Assembly: GCA_900073065.1 (NCBI GenBank)
Contig: FJOG01000007.1
Coordinates: 626,696 to 690,695 of the forward strand
DNA: 64,000 nucleotides
Source of the DNA: Phialocephala subalpina
Taxonomy: Eukaryota > Ascomycota > Leotiomycetes > Helotiales > Mollisiaceae
Direction of reading: 5' to 3'
Shown: piece by piece, positions 53,461 through 62,491 of the stretch
Layout of the letters: every line of letters begins with the position of its first letter
Position numbering within the stretch: position 1 is the stretch's first letter
The notes under the pieces: model-generated
What the model saw: only the letters and a program-made list of their open reading frames with translations
Databases searched by the model: none
What the model was told of the DNA's origin: nothing
Translations under genes and position numbers: made by a program

Positions 53461-55308
53461 TTGATAGAAAAGTCTCCAAGAGTCCGATCATCCGCTGAAA
53501 CTACGCCCGCTCGACGAAAAAGCGCAACCAAATACGGCCTGGTTGGCAGGTCAGATTACCAGTTACGAAAGTTGCATCAGGACTGGATCATAGACTCCTG
53601 GCTATTGGAATTGGCAAGTCTCGGCCTGACCTCGCTTTCTATGGGAGCTCTCATCATTACTCTTGTTATTTACGAGAACAAAATTCCACCTTAGTGGCGA
53701 TGGGGACTCACGCTCAACTCCCTGCTCGCTATCCTCTCACAAGTCATTACCTTGAGTGTCACAACTGTCCTGGCAGCTGCTTTGAGCCAACGAAAATGGC
53801 TTTGGTTTCGGAAATCTACGAGGTCGCTGACGGATTTTGGCCGATTTGATGAAGCCAGTAAAGGAGGACCTTGGGGAAATTTAGTTCTCCTTTGTGGCAA
53901 GTCGAGACTTTTGTAAGCGAGTATACCCTTGGTGCATTGAAGAGGGAAGCTGATGTTGTTCGTGCAAGCATTCCAACCATTTGTTCAGCAAGTCACTACG
54001 TACCCATCACGGTGGGAGGCGGCAGATCGTTCGAACGCGACTGTGCCTCATAACGTCGTTTGACCTAGTTGACGGGTTCTACTAGAATAGTAGGTTACTT
54101 CCCTACTTCATACATTCGCTGTGCTGCCCCACTAAGTGACAAATTGTAGTCAATCGAACCTATGTCATGAACCCACTAAAATCGGGTGTATACAACGGCC
54201 TCTACAACCAGCAGACCTCTTTATCCGATGTTCACCCCTCTTGCTCAAGTGAGAGATGCTCATGGGAACTACACTCCACTCTCGCAATTTGTGTTTTCGT
54301 AGCAGATGTCTCCCTATTCATCTAGAAACATACGTACTCGTCCTCCAACAATAAGATAACAACATTCCACACGCTACCTAGCGGTGGTCTCTTGGCTGGG
54401 GCCTACCAGAACTTGAGCTTGATTCCCACCGACAACGGCAAATATCCTAGCCTTGCCTTCGAAATAACATCTCCGATGCCGTACTCAGCAACTTCTACAC
54501 CTTTTTCCTCTCAAACAAAACCCAGGCACCCACGCTTCTCGAAACCTCTCTTCAGCTCTGTGTTCAAACGCTCAACGTTACCGCCACCGGCAGACAGACT
54601 GACACAAAAATACTCTCTCGCTCAACAACAGTTATCGAAGACGGGGGTCATAAAATCCTTGTACCAAATGATCCGAATAATTATACCACGGCCGGCTACT
54701 CGTTTGGGACACTCCATGATCTCTTGAGAAACATTTTCAGCGGAACTTTCACTATCGCTGCCGATGGAACCATTACATATGGCTCCGATGCCATTGAAGT
54801 TCTCGTTGATACCTTGCTCGTGGAACTATACGACCAAGCAGCTATGGCTCTCTTCCTCGACGGCTTTGCTACTAGTATTACAAACGCGTAAGTTGACATT
54901 TTTTCAAAAACCCATTCTGCTAATCATATTCTCGCACAATCAACCTTAAGCATCTAAGACCGACAACTCTACTTCAGTCTTTGCGCGTACCCCTCTAAAT
55001 CGACACCCTACATCGGCACTTTATATCTACCCCAAACCTACATCTCAGTCTCTTGGGCTTGGCTCACTCTTCCAATATTCCTTGTCCTATTGACGTCCAT
55101 CTTTCTCGTATCTACAATCTGGCGGAACCGAACCGGAGGACTGGAGGCTTGGTGAGGCTCGGGCTTGGCGAACTTGCAGGCCTTGGGAGACGAGGCGAGA
55201 GAGAAGTTGGGGAAAGGGTTAGGCAGAGCTTCAGGTGTTGATGAGGGAGCAGAAGAGCTTAGGGTGAGGCTGAATAAGGATGAGACGGGATGGTGGGTAT
55301 GGCGGTGA
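53461..55308 (+). pseudogene. DUF3176 membrane-protein pseudogene
   Basis: The reading frame follows the DUF3176 family from end to end but is interrupted repeatedly. Family blocks are DSWLLELASLGLTSLSMGAL, WRWGLTLNSLLAILSQVITL, LSQRKWLWFRKSTRSLTDFG, FVQAFQPFVQQVTTYPSR, SCSSERCSWELHSTLAICVF, LSNFYTFFLSNKTQAPTLLE, AMALFLDGFATSITNA and, after a 54888-54977 intron, VSWAWLTLPIFLVLLTSIFL and NKDETGWWVWR. Lesions are TAG 53692, TAA 53914, TGA 53938, TGA 54061, TAG 54323, a one-base frameshift near 54466-54475 and TGA 55153. The stops can each be derived from CAG, CAA or CGA. A functional protein is not possible. Confidence 0.85.
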
Positions 55309-55785
55309 TAGGGTCTGAGGGCGAGTCCGCTGAGAACGTTAGCAAGAATATTCTGCCTCAATTTCATTCAATTGATCGTCAAAATTTAAGCCGGGAACAC
55401 CATTTTTGGTGGACAAATAATGCAAAAAGGAAGATGAAAGACATACTGGATCCCCGAGAGGTAGTCAGGTTCTCGCTTGAGTCGCTTCCCCTTTTCAAAT
55501 GAGTTCAGATCATGTGGTATATCCATCCCTTAAACCCATTCCAATGAACAACCTTGTTCTCCCGTTTTAGACTTCTTTATACATATTTTGGACAACGGAT
55601 CTCTCTCTGAGGCGGAACAACTGTACATAAGTACATCATGCCGATGAGGACAAGCATCACATGACACAGACCCACAACGGAAATTCTTTAATGCGACCCG
55701 CCGCTAAGTTCAGGCTACCCCGATGGAACCCGTCCTTTCTCTTCTCAACTCATCAGCATCATAATGCATTGATACCAACATCAAC
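55309..55785. other. Intergenic
   Basis: Promoter region of the DUF3431 gene; no gene or notable repeat seen. Confidence 0.45.
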
Positions 55786-56892
55786 ATGAGACGGAGGACA
55801 CGGCGAGCACTCCTACAGCTCATAGCCTTCGGCAGCGTCCTATTCCTCGTCATCTTCCTCACCCGCCCCTCATCAAACACCAAAACCTTCCCATGGACCA
55901 AAATCCGCTACCAAACCACCGCTACCACGCTCCCGGAAGCACGCGGCATCTGTCCCGGACTATCAAAAAGTTTAAAACCAGCATTAGTCGTGTCCCGAGT
56001 CTCATCCGATGATTCGAAATGGCTCGACAAACTATCCAAGAAATATCACCTCTGTGTCTACACAGCGGATGCACCGGTCGACACAATATCGAAGAATTTG
56101 CAGGTCCCTGCGAATCGCGGTCATGAGGCGATGGGCTACCTCACCTTTTTGATTGATAACTACGACCACATCCCCGCGCCCGGTGCGGTCTTCGTCCATG
56201 GGTCACGATGGGCTTGGCACAATGACGCTCCAGACTATGACAATGCAGCCTTGCTAGTTGATCTCAATATCCCTTCCGCTCTCGAGATTTCTGGGTATCA
56301 TAACCTCCGATGCGACTGGAGTATTAGTACGTGTCCTGCTACGGCCAAACCTCAAGGCAGTCTGGAGATGACGATGCAAGCCGTGCTTGTGCCCTATGAC
56401 GAGCGCTCGGTATCTGATGCGATGTTACCGCGTGCTCTTGCGGTGCTGTTCAATGATATTGAAGCCAAGCTTGGTCGAAGTGATGCAGTTCGCTCGCAGT
56501 GCTGCGCGCAGTTTGTTGTTGCGCGTGAGAATATATGGCAGCATTCTCGTGAGGAATATGTTGCGTTGAGGCAGTGGCTGCTTGATGGAACGGGCAAGGT
56601 GCAAGGAAGTGGTGCTGCTCCTGCAGATGACCGAATTGCAGGGAGAATACTGTCATACGTCTGGCATATTCTATTCATCAAGCAAGAAGTCTCGGATGCT
56701 CATTCTCTGTCGTCCGGAGTTGTCGACTTGGTGCGGCTGAATGAGCTGGCATGTCCGAGTGCGAAGGACTGCTATTGTCGGTTGTATGGACGTTGCGACC
56801 TCGAGGGCTGTAAGCCTGGCAATTGTCCTGGGCAGTATCGTCTACCCAAAGACTTGCTACTGCCCCGTGACTGGGCAGCCACACATTCGTGA
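55786..56892 (+). CDS. DUF3431 family protein, N-terminal membrane anchor
   Basis: A single exon encodes 368 residues. MRRRTRRALLQ is followed by a hydrophobic segment (LIAFGSVLFLVIFLTRP), so the protein is probably a type II membrane protein or is secreted. The family region contains LVVSRVSSDDSKWLDKLS, VPANRGHEAMGYLTFLIDNY, VFVHGSRWAWHND, FVVARENIWQHSREEY and the His-containing SYVWHILFI. A Cys-rich segment (CPSAKDCYCRLYGRCDLEGC) closes the protein. DUF3431 proteins resemble glycosyltransferases in fold predictions, but no activity is established. The gene looks intact. Confidence 0.85.
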   Translation: MRRRTRRALLQLIAFGSVLFLVIFLTRPSSNTKTFPWTKIRYQTTATTLPEARGICPGLSKSLKPALVVSRVSSDDSKWLDKLSKKYHLCVYTADAPVDTISKNLQVPANRGHEAMGYLTFLIDNYDHIPAPGAVFVHGSRWAWHNDAPDYDNAALLVDLNIPSALEISGYHNLRCDWSISTCPATAKPQGSLEMTMQAVLVPYDERSVSDAMLPRALAVLFNDIEAKLGRSDAVRSQCCAQFVVARENIWQHSREEYVALRQWLLDGTGKVQGSGAAPADDRIAGRILSYVWHILFIKQEVSDAHSLSSGVVDLVRLNELACPSAKDCYCRLYGRCDLEGCKPGNCPGQYRLPKDLLLPRDWAATHS

Positions 56893-57557
56893 AGCCGTCC
56901 CAGAAGGCTGTCTCCTGTTATCCTGCTTCCCAGGTTGGCAGAACGCCCAGTTCGAATAGAAGGACGATTGCATGCCACAACTGGGATCGATGCAAGGCAG
57001 CACAGGAGGATGCGAAGGCGGACCGAGCTTCGATCTTCGATCATAAGGAGGATTTGATCACGTGTATATATAAACGCATAAGTCTGCGTTAGGACTTGAT
57101 TGGATATATGTTGCGAATTTGTATAAAGTTGTATCTAAAGAGGGAGTCTCGAGAGTCAAGACCCAAGACGAATAGTACGTCTCGCGACAAGCCTGTCTAT
57201 ATAGACGAAAGCATGAGAAATTTGAACAACATCTTGTCGAATTCGAGAAATCTGCTTTCCTCTTTTAGTGACTGGAGTAAGATCATTCAAGCAAGAGAGA
57301 CAAGTCCGAGCAAATGGTGTTGGACTTGAAGTTGTCCCAAATTCAGCAAGTGCGAGGACTTGCTGCAAATGAGGAAGGACAAGGGACCACCACCATCCCC
57401 GTCCTCGAGAAAGCACGGGAACAGCGGCAACGAGCAAGGTATTATCAATACACACATCGCGAATTGGAGATCAAAGGAGAGTGCTACTTTAATTTCGAGT
57501 AGTAAATTGCATGTTTTAGTATCTAACCCGCTACCCCGCTGACCTAAATATCCAAAT
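56893..57557. other. Intergenic between convergent genes
   Basis: No supported gene; should hold two 3' UTRs. Confidence 0.5.
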
Positions 57558-59538
57558 CTAGAACACAGTGCCTCTCACTTGCTGGGTCTTAGCAACATTG
57601 ATATTCTTGATCAACAAGATCCACACAAACGCCAACGCAATGATAGCCGTCCCCGCCGTAAGCATTCTCTGCTGCGCATAGCCATATGCCTGCTGGATCG
57701 CTAACCTGGCTTCGCTACCCACCGGATAACTCAATTGCGTACTCAAATCCCCATAAATGTCATCCAAATCCGGCAACACATCCTCTGGCAAGTATCGAGC
57801 TAGGGCTTGAGGAAACTTATTCGTCCATATCGCACCAGAAATAGTATTACCGATAGCTCCTCCTACGTTGCCGACGACATAAAGGAGAGCGAGGACAGCA
57901 GCAACGTGTTGATGGTCGGATGCTGCGAGGATAGCGATCTGTTCGCAGATGATGAATATACTCTCCCCGATCGAGATGAAGATCTGACACATGACTATGT
58001 AGCCAATACTCTAACCCAGACGACGGAAGTAGATCATTAGACCTTGCCCTAGGACATAAATTGGGACTGCGATGTAGATAAGCCATTTGAAGTAGCCTGT
58101 TTTGCGGATCAGGACTCCGACGCCGAGGAGGAGAACACCGGATACCACGTCGAATGTGCTGCCTACGTATCCGGCTTCTGCTAAGGTGAGGTTGTTGACG
58201 ACTTGGAGGAAGGAGGTGAAGTAGCTGTTCCAGCAGTAGTAAGAGATTTGGTAGGTTACGTCTAAGAGGCAAGCGCCGATGACTGTTCGGTTTGCGAGGA
58301 GGTTGATGGCTAGAAAGGGGGCTCGGGCGAGGAAGGATTCGTAGAGGCCGAAGAGAGCGAGGACTACAAAACCGACGACGATCATGGCGATGATGTAGCC
58401 TGTGCCCCATCCTTGAGGTGCAGTGTCGGCAAGTGTGAATGGGAGTAGGAAGACCGTAAGGCCGGAGGAGAAGAGAACCACACCGATAGCTGCTCAACAA
58501 TAAGCATCGTTCAGGCTTGAATAAGAATCACTTACCATCGGATTCTTGGGTGTAATGCCAAATACTCTGCAACCTTGTTCGACCACCTTGCTCCCGAATC
58601 AGGAGTCCTCGATTATCTGCCTTGTGGAGCTGGAGCTTCAGAATGACAAATAGGGGCGCGGCCACGAATGGTAAGATGATAGCAAAAGTGCCAAACCCCC
58701 ACCGCCAGCTAATGTTATAATAGAAATCTTCCGAGGCTTTGGCTCCTGCAAATGCTGTGATCATGTAGGGTGACGACGTGAAAGCATATGCCAGGCCCCG
58801 ATTCTTCAACCTCGATACATCGGCGGTGATGACATCGATGCTGTAAGTCAAGCCTCCAAAGCCGATGGAGTAGAATACCTGATGACTCCGTCAGCGTTGG
58901 ACTTTGCCAGAACATAAAGTCGTACCTGTGCAACGCAAAAAGTGGTGAGTCCATTGCATGCAGCCATCATAATCAAGCCCAACGTCGCGAAAGCCACCAT
59001 GACCAAGAAACCCTCAGCACGGCCCCAGAGATCCAGCATCTTCGCAAGTGGGATGTAGAGCGCAGCAGTCATGCTATTGGAGACAATGTATATAACGGTC
59101 AACAAAGAGTGTGATTCGAAAGCGCTCGTGGCGAATGGTACAAGGTTATAAAGGATTGATGCTTGAAAAGCATTCACAAAGTAAAGCAGGAACATGCTAT
59201 TGTCCAGTGATTAGTTGTCATATACGCGAGAAACGACAAGATGAGAACTTACAGAATGAAAACGGCGATGAGATATGGTTTCGACCATGTTAAGGTGACT
59301 GCCTCGACTTGTTGAACCCTCGTTGCGCGTCTTCAGTAGGCACTAGGTCTTTCTCAGGATGCTCTGCTTCGGGCTCGCCAAGGCCAGCCTGAGGAGAAAT
59401 AGCATCATCAGTGCCGCTGATTGTCGGGTTCTTCTCGTTCGAAGAAGATACTGGTAGTCCAGTCATATCCACGAACGGACCTTTGATTTCGGTTGCCCTT
59501 CGACGAAATCCAGGTCTGAACCTGGCGAGTGCTCCCAT
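57558..59538 (-). pseudogene. MFS siderophore-iron transporter, one nonsense and one frameshift
   Basis: Exons 59253-59538, 58926-59196, 58536-58878 and 57558-58489 cover the whole family: EAVTLTWSKPYLIAVFI, LLYFVNAFQASILYNLVPFA, YIPLAKMLDLWGRAEGF, FYSIGFGGLTYSIDVI, WRWGFGTFAIILPFVAAPLF, LLANRTVIGACLLDVTYQIS, SDHQHVAAVLALLYVVGNVG and GAIWTNKFP. Two lesions interrupt it. After DAQRG near 59318 one base is missing before VQQVEAV; adding one restores a length of exactly 611 codons. A TAG at 58011-58013 replaces the residue between YFRRLG and SIGYIVMC, where relatives usually have Gln. Intact relatives import ferric siderophores such as triacetylfusarinine. As written, the gene cannot make a full transporter. 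Confidence 0.85.
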
Positions 59539-60501
59539 GACTGTCGTTTGTCGACGCCTCGAATTCTGATATTGCAAAGAAACAATGTAAAGACAAGCGC
59601 ACGAAGGTCAGAGCTATGTAGCTTCGAACAGGGCACCGTGGATACTAAGTAGTACTTGGAAGTCAACCAGCCCACAGCGACTGGCCGTCCACCACTAATG
59701 ACTCGATCATGGGTCCCGGAGGAAGTTGCCGGATATTCGAGTAGACACCTCGAAGGACAAAAATACTGCTTCCTATAGAAGACATGCGAGGATCCGAGTC
59801 CATCCGATATCGAGACCAGTGAAAGCCCAGAAGCACTGTTGCTGCCCATAGCAGAGGAAAAATCTTTGTAAGAACGCGAGAGCGGGGATATTTAGGAGCG
59901 GCCAGACCACAAGCTACTTGCTAGCGATGCAACGAGGCTTGATCTGATAAGATTTCTTGGATCACACTTGATTGGAAAGTGGGTTTGCCCTAGTGCGGAG
60001 CTGCAAGCCAAGACGCCAGATGCGCGAGGCGGTCGTCCGTCACAAGGATTGGCTGGCTCGTGGCTGCACCCCACTTGAGGGGAAACTTTTATCTAATCTG
60101 ATCTGATCGAGATGATCTGAATTGGTTGAATTTCCCAGCCACTTGGTATCTATGCTATCTAGACGTGCCATGCTACGAAACTCGGTCCCGAACAGCTTCC
60201 TCCATCGCCCATTTCTTCGCATCGAATGTAACCAATGAAAGAAAAGAAAAATCCAAGGAAAATAAGGTATTCAAATGTTAGACCATTCGGCGCCTCCAAT
60301 ACAAAATACAATTAAAGTGTTTTCACCATGAACAAAATTCAGGAAATGATTAATTTAAAATTGAAGTTCGAAAATTGCAGAACAAGAAACAGTAGGGTTC
60401 CTCACTCGAGGTCACATGTTTACGCCTTCCCTTCAGGCCTTCGTCGTCTGCCTTGCGAGCAAGGGTAGCACATCAAGAACCTCACCACTCAAACAAGAAC
60501 A
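59539..60501. other. Intergenic, promoter of the siderophore transporter
   Basis: This 963-bp region lies upstream of the transporter and downstream of the propeller gene. It contains a GATA-type site at 59942-59950 and a cluster of ATCTGATC words at 60092-60108. No gene is supported. Confidence 0.5.
59942..59950 (+). promoter_or_regulatory. Iron-GATA-factor-like site ATCTGATAA
   Basis: The nine bases match the ATCWGATAA consensus described for SreA/SRE iron repressors. The site lies about 400 bp upstream of the siderophore transporter start. A second GATA core (AGATAA on the minus strand) occurs near 60089. Confidence 0.55.
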
Positions 60502-61578
60502 TCAACTCAAGCATTCCCTCAAATTAACAGCAACAACCTGTCCACCAACCACCTTCTCCCCGCCTTCAATCACCGGCGTCGCCAGCCCTCCAGCCGTAAC
60601 AACATACAATACATCCCAATCCCACTCCGTCCTCCCAAATGCCACTGCAGTTGGTTCCGCTAGCAATGTACTATTCAAATTTCCCACGACAATCTTCTGC
60701 TTCCCAGTTCCATCCAATTTGACTCTCTCAACCGAATTCCCCGACCCGGTTACCAAATACCCAAACTCGGCTTTGCGATCTAGGGCAAAATCGTCGTAGT
60801 AATCTCCGTTCAATGCTTTCGAGATGATAGTTGAGTTGCCGGCGGATGCGCCGTTGGGATGAATGGGCATCTTAGCAAACGTTCCCAGACCTGCATTGGT
60901 ATAGTAAATGACATTGTCGCGGACGTGAATTCCATCTACGCCAGCTGTCCCAAAGATTGGCTGAGATACAGCCTCTGTAAGGTTATTAAATATCGAGACG
61001 AAGTAGTTGCCAGTGTCCGTATCGAGGTTATAGATCTTGCCCTGTCTGATATCGCCTATAAGGACTGTGTCGTCCTCGGGGCTAAGAGAACAGAGGCCGT
61101 TGGGGAACGTCATCTCCAATAAATCTGTAACTTTGGTGATTGCTGGTGGGAGGGACAACGTGGTGTAGTTGGAGGTAGGGGAGAGGGAGGCATGGTGGAG
61201 GTCGATCCTCCAAGCAATGGAGGAGTTCGGTGCTACTTGTCCGGTTGTGGAAGAATAGTTCATTGAAGTGACGATGAAGTTGTCGGGTTTTGTTTCGGCG
61301 ATTCCTATGAGGCCGAGAGACGAGGTGAAGTTGTGCAGGAGGACTGGTGGGGTGGAGGTGAAGGGATCAATGAGGTAGAGTTGGGGGGTGAAGAGGAGTG
61401 TGACTAGCAATTGACCGTTTGAGCGAACGGCGATGTTTTCGATCCATGTTCCGAGGGGGAATTGGTGGAGGAGATGAGTTGATGGTGTGCATGGTTTGGG
61501 ATGAGAAGCGACGGGTGTGTATGTGGCTGCTTGGGTGAAGATGGCGAGTAGCCAGAAGAGAAGAGCCTGTGTGCGCAT
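60502..61578 (-). CDS. Secreted six-bladed beta-propeller (SMP-30/gluconolactonase-like)
   Basis: A single exon encodes 358 residues. The start MRTQALLFWLLAIFTQAATY gives a signal peptide; there is no ATG further upstream in frame. The body has propeller-like repeats: WIENIAVRSNGQLLVTLLF, LIGIAETKPDNFIVTSMNY, FPNGLCSLSPEDDTVLIGD, GVDGIHVRDNVIYYTNAGLG, DDFALDRKAEFGYLVTGSGN and EPTAVAFGRTEWDWDVLYVV. Several N-glycosylation sites (NYS, NSS, NLT, NST) fit secretion. Fungal members often lie near secondary-metabolite genes and are annotated as SMP-30-like; substrate and activity are unknown. The gene is intact. Confidence 0.82.
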   Translation of the reverse strand: MRTQALLFWLLAIFTQAATYTPVASHPKPCTPSTHLLHQFPLGTWIENIAVRSNGQLLVTLLFTPQLYLIDPFTSTPPVLLHNFTSSLGLIGIAETKPDNFIVTSMNYSSTTGQVAPNSSIAWRIDLHHASLSPTSNYTTLSLPPAITKVTDLLEMTFPNGLCSLSPEDDTVLIGDIRQGKIYNLDTDTGNYFVSIFNNLTEAVSQPIFGTAGVDGIHVRDNVIYYTNAGLGTFAKMPIHPNGASAGNSTIISKALNGDYYDDFALDRKAEFGYLVTGSGNSVERVKLDGTGKQKIVVGNLNSTLLAEPTAVAFGRTEWDWDVLYVVTAGGLATPVIEGGEKVVGGQVVAVNLRECLS

Positions 61579-62259
61579 GCTGGGGTAGCTTTTCACCACA
61601 GTTGCTTCTGCAAAAGACAATAGATGTAGGCAACATGACTGTCACCGTTTATATATATGTCGCGGCACATGAGACGGACAGAGAAGGACACAGGACAAAC
61701 AAGAACGTAGAATCGACCGCAAAGTTCGAGGGTAGAAGGATTTAACCATAACTCCATTTAACTGCGAGAAAGATGCCCCTGTATTTTGTCAGCCATAGAA
61801 TGGCTTCCGCGCTCATTTGAAGATTTGTAAAGATAGTGTGGCTGAACCTGGAAGTGTTCCGCGATGCAGGTACCGTGTCGTGTTATACTGTTAGCATGGT
61901 TCACATGGCGGACTTGCTGCAGCAATCAGAAGTGAACATGATTAGTACCAAGCATTCGCGGCAAAGATTTCCATCAGGATGCATCTCGGGATGCATCTCG
62001 GGTTTAACAAGTTCTATTGCCGGAAATCCAAAGGATTCGGACTTATCGTACTCGACTACCCAATCAGAACAACGTATTTCGATTCTGACCTAATGCGAAA
62101 TATGACGCGAGATACTTTACATAAACAGACTCGCTAGGAATGAGGATACTTAAAGCTCTTGTGTGACTTCACAAATAAGATGCATCACCAATACTTTGTA
62201 CACTAGAGCATTTGGGTTGAAAGGTGTTCTCGCTTCAAAGCATCTTGCCATGCCATCGC
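61579..62259. other. Intergenic
   Basis: Promoter region of the propeller gene, with a TATATATAT box at 61650-61658. A 12-bp tandem duplication, ATGCATCTCGGG twice, lies near 61979-62002. No gene is supported. Confidence 0.5.
61650..61658 (-). promoter_or_regulatory. TATA box of the propeller gene
   Basis: TATATATAT occurs 72-80 bp upstream of the ATG at 61578, a usual distance for a fungal TATA element. Confidence 0.5.
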
Positions 62260-62474
62260 CCATGTTCAAAAGTCTGTCCAGGTGCCTGACCAGTTCCTGG
62301 ACTACAGTTACAACTTTTGGCAGCGAAAAAGTCCTAGGATCTCTGGTACCTTCAGCAAATCGGAGTATCGAAGGCCCCTTGCAACGTATGTCAGAGTGTT
62401 CAGTGCAAGCTTCACCAAGGACGTGATTTGTCTTGCCTAAGCTCTCAGGCACCCAAACAAACTTCTGAACATGG
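62260..62474. mobile_element. MITE-like element, copy 2
   Basis: The 215-bp segment starts CCATGTTCAAAAGTCTG and ends CTTCTGAACATGG. It is in the same orientation as copy 1 (17453-17668) and keeps most of its sequence, with many transition differences. It ends 17 bp from the stop codon of the GMC gene at 62492, so it probably lies in that gene's 3' UTR. No open frame of note is inside. Its left inverted repeat has changed more than its right one. Confidence 0.78.
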
Positions 62475-62491
62475 TGAGTACCCCGCAGACA

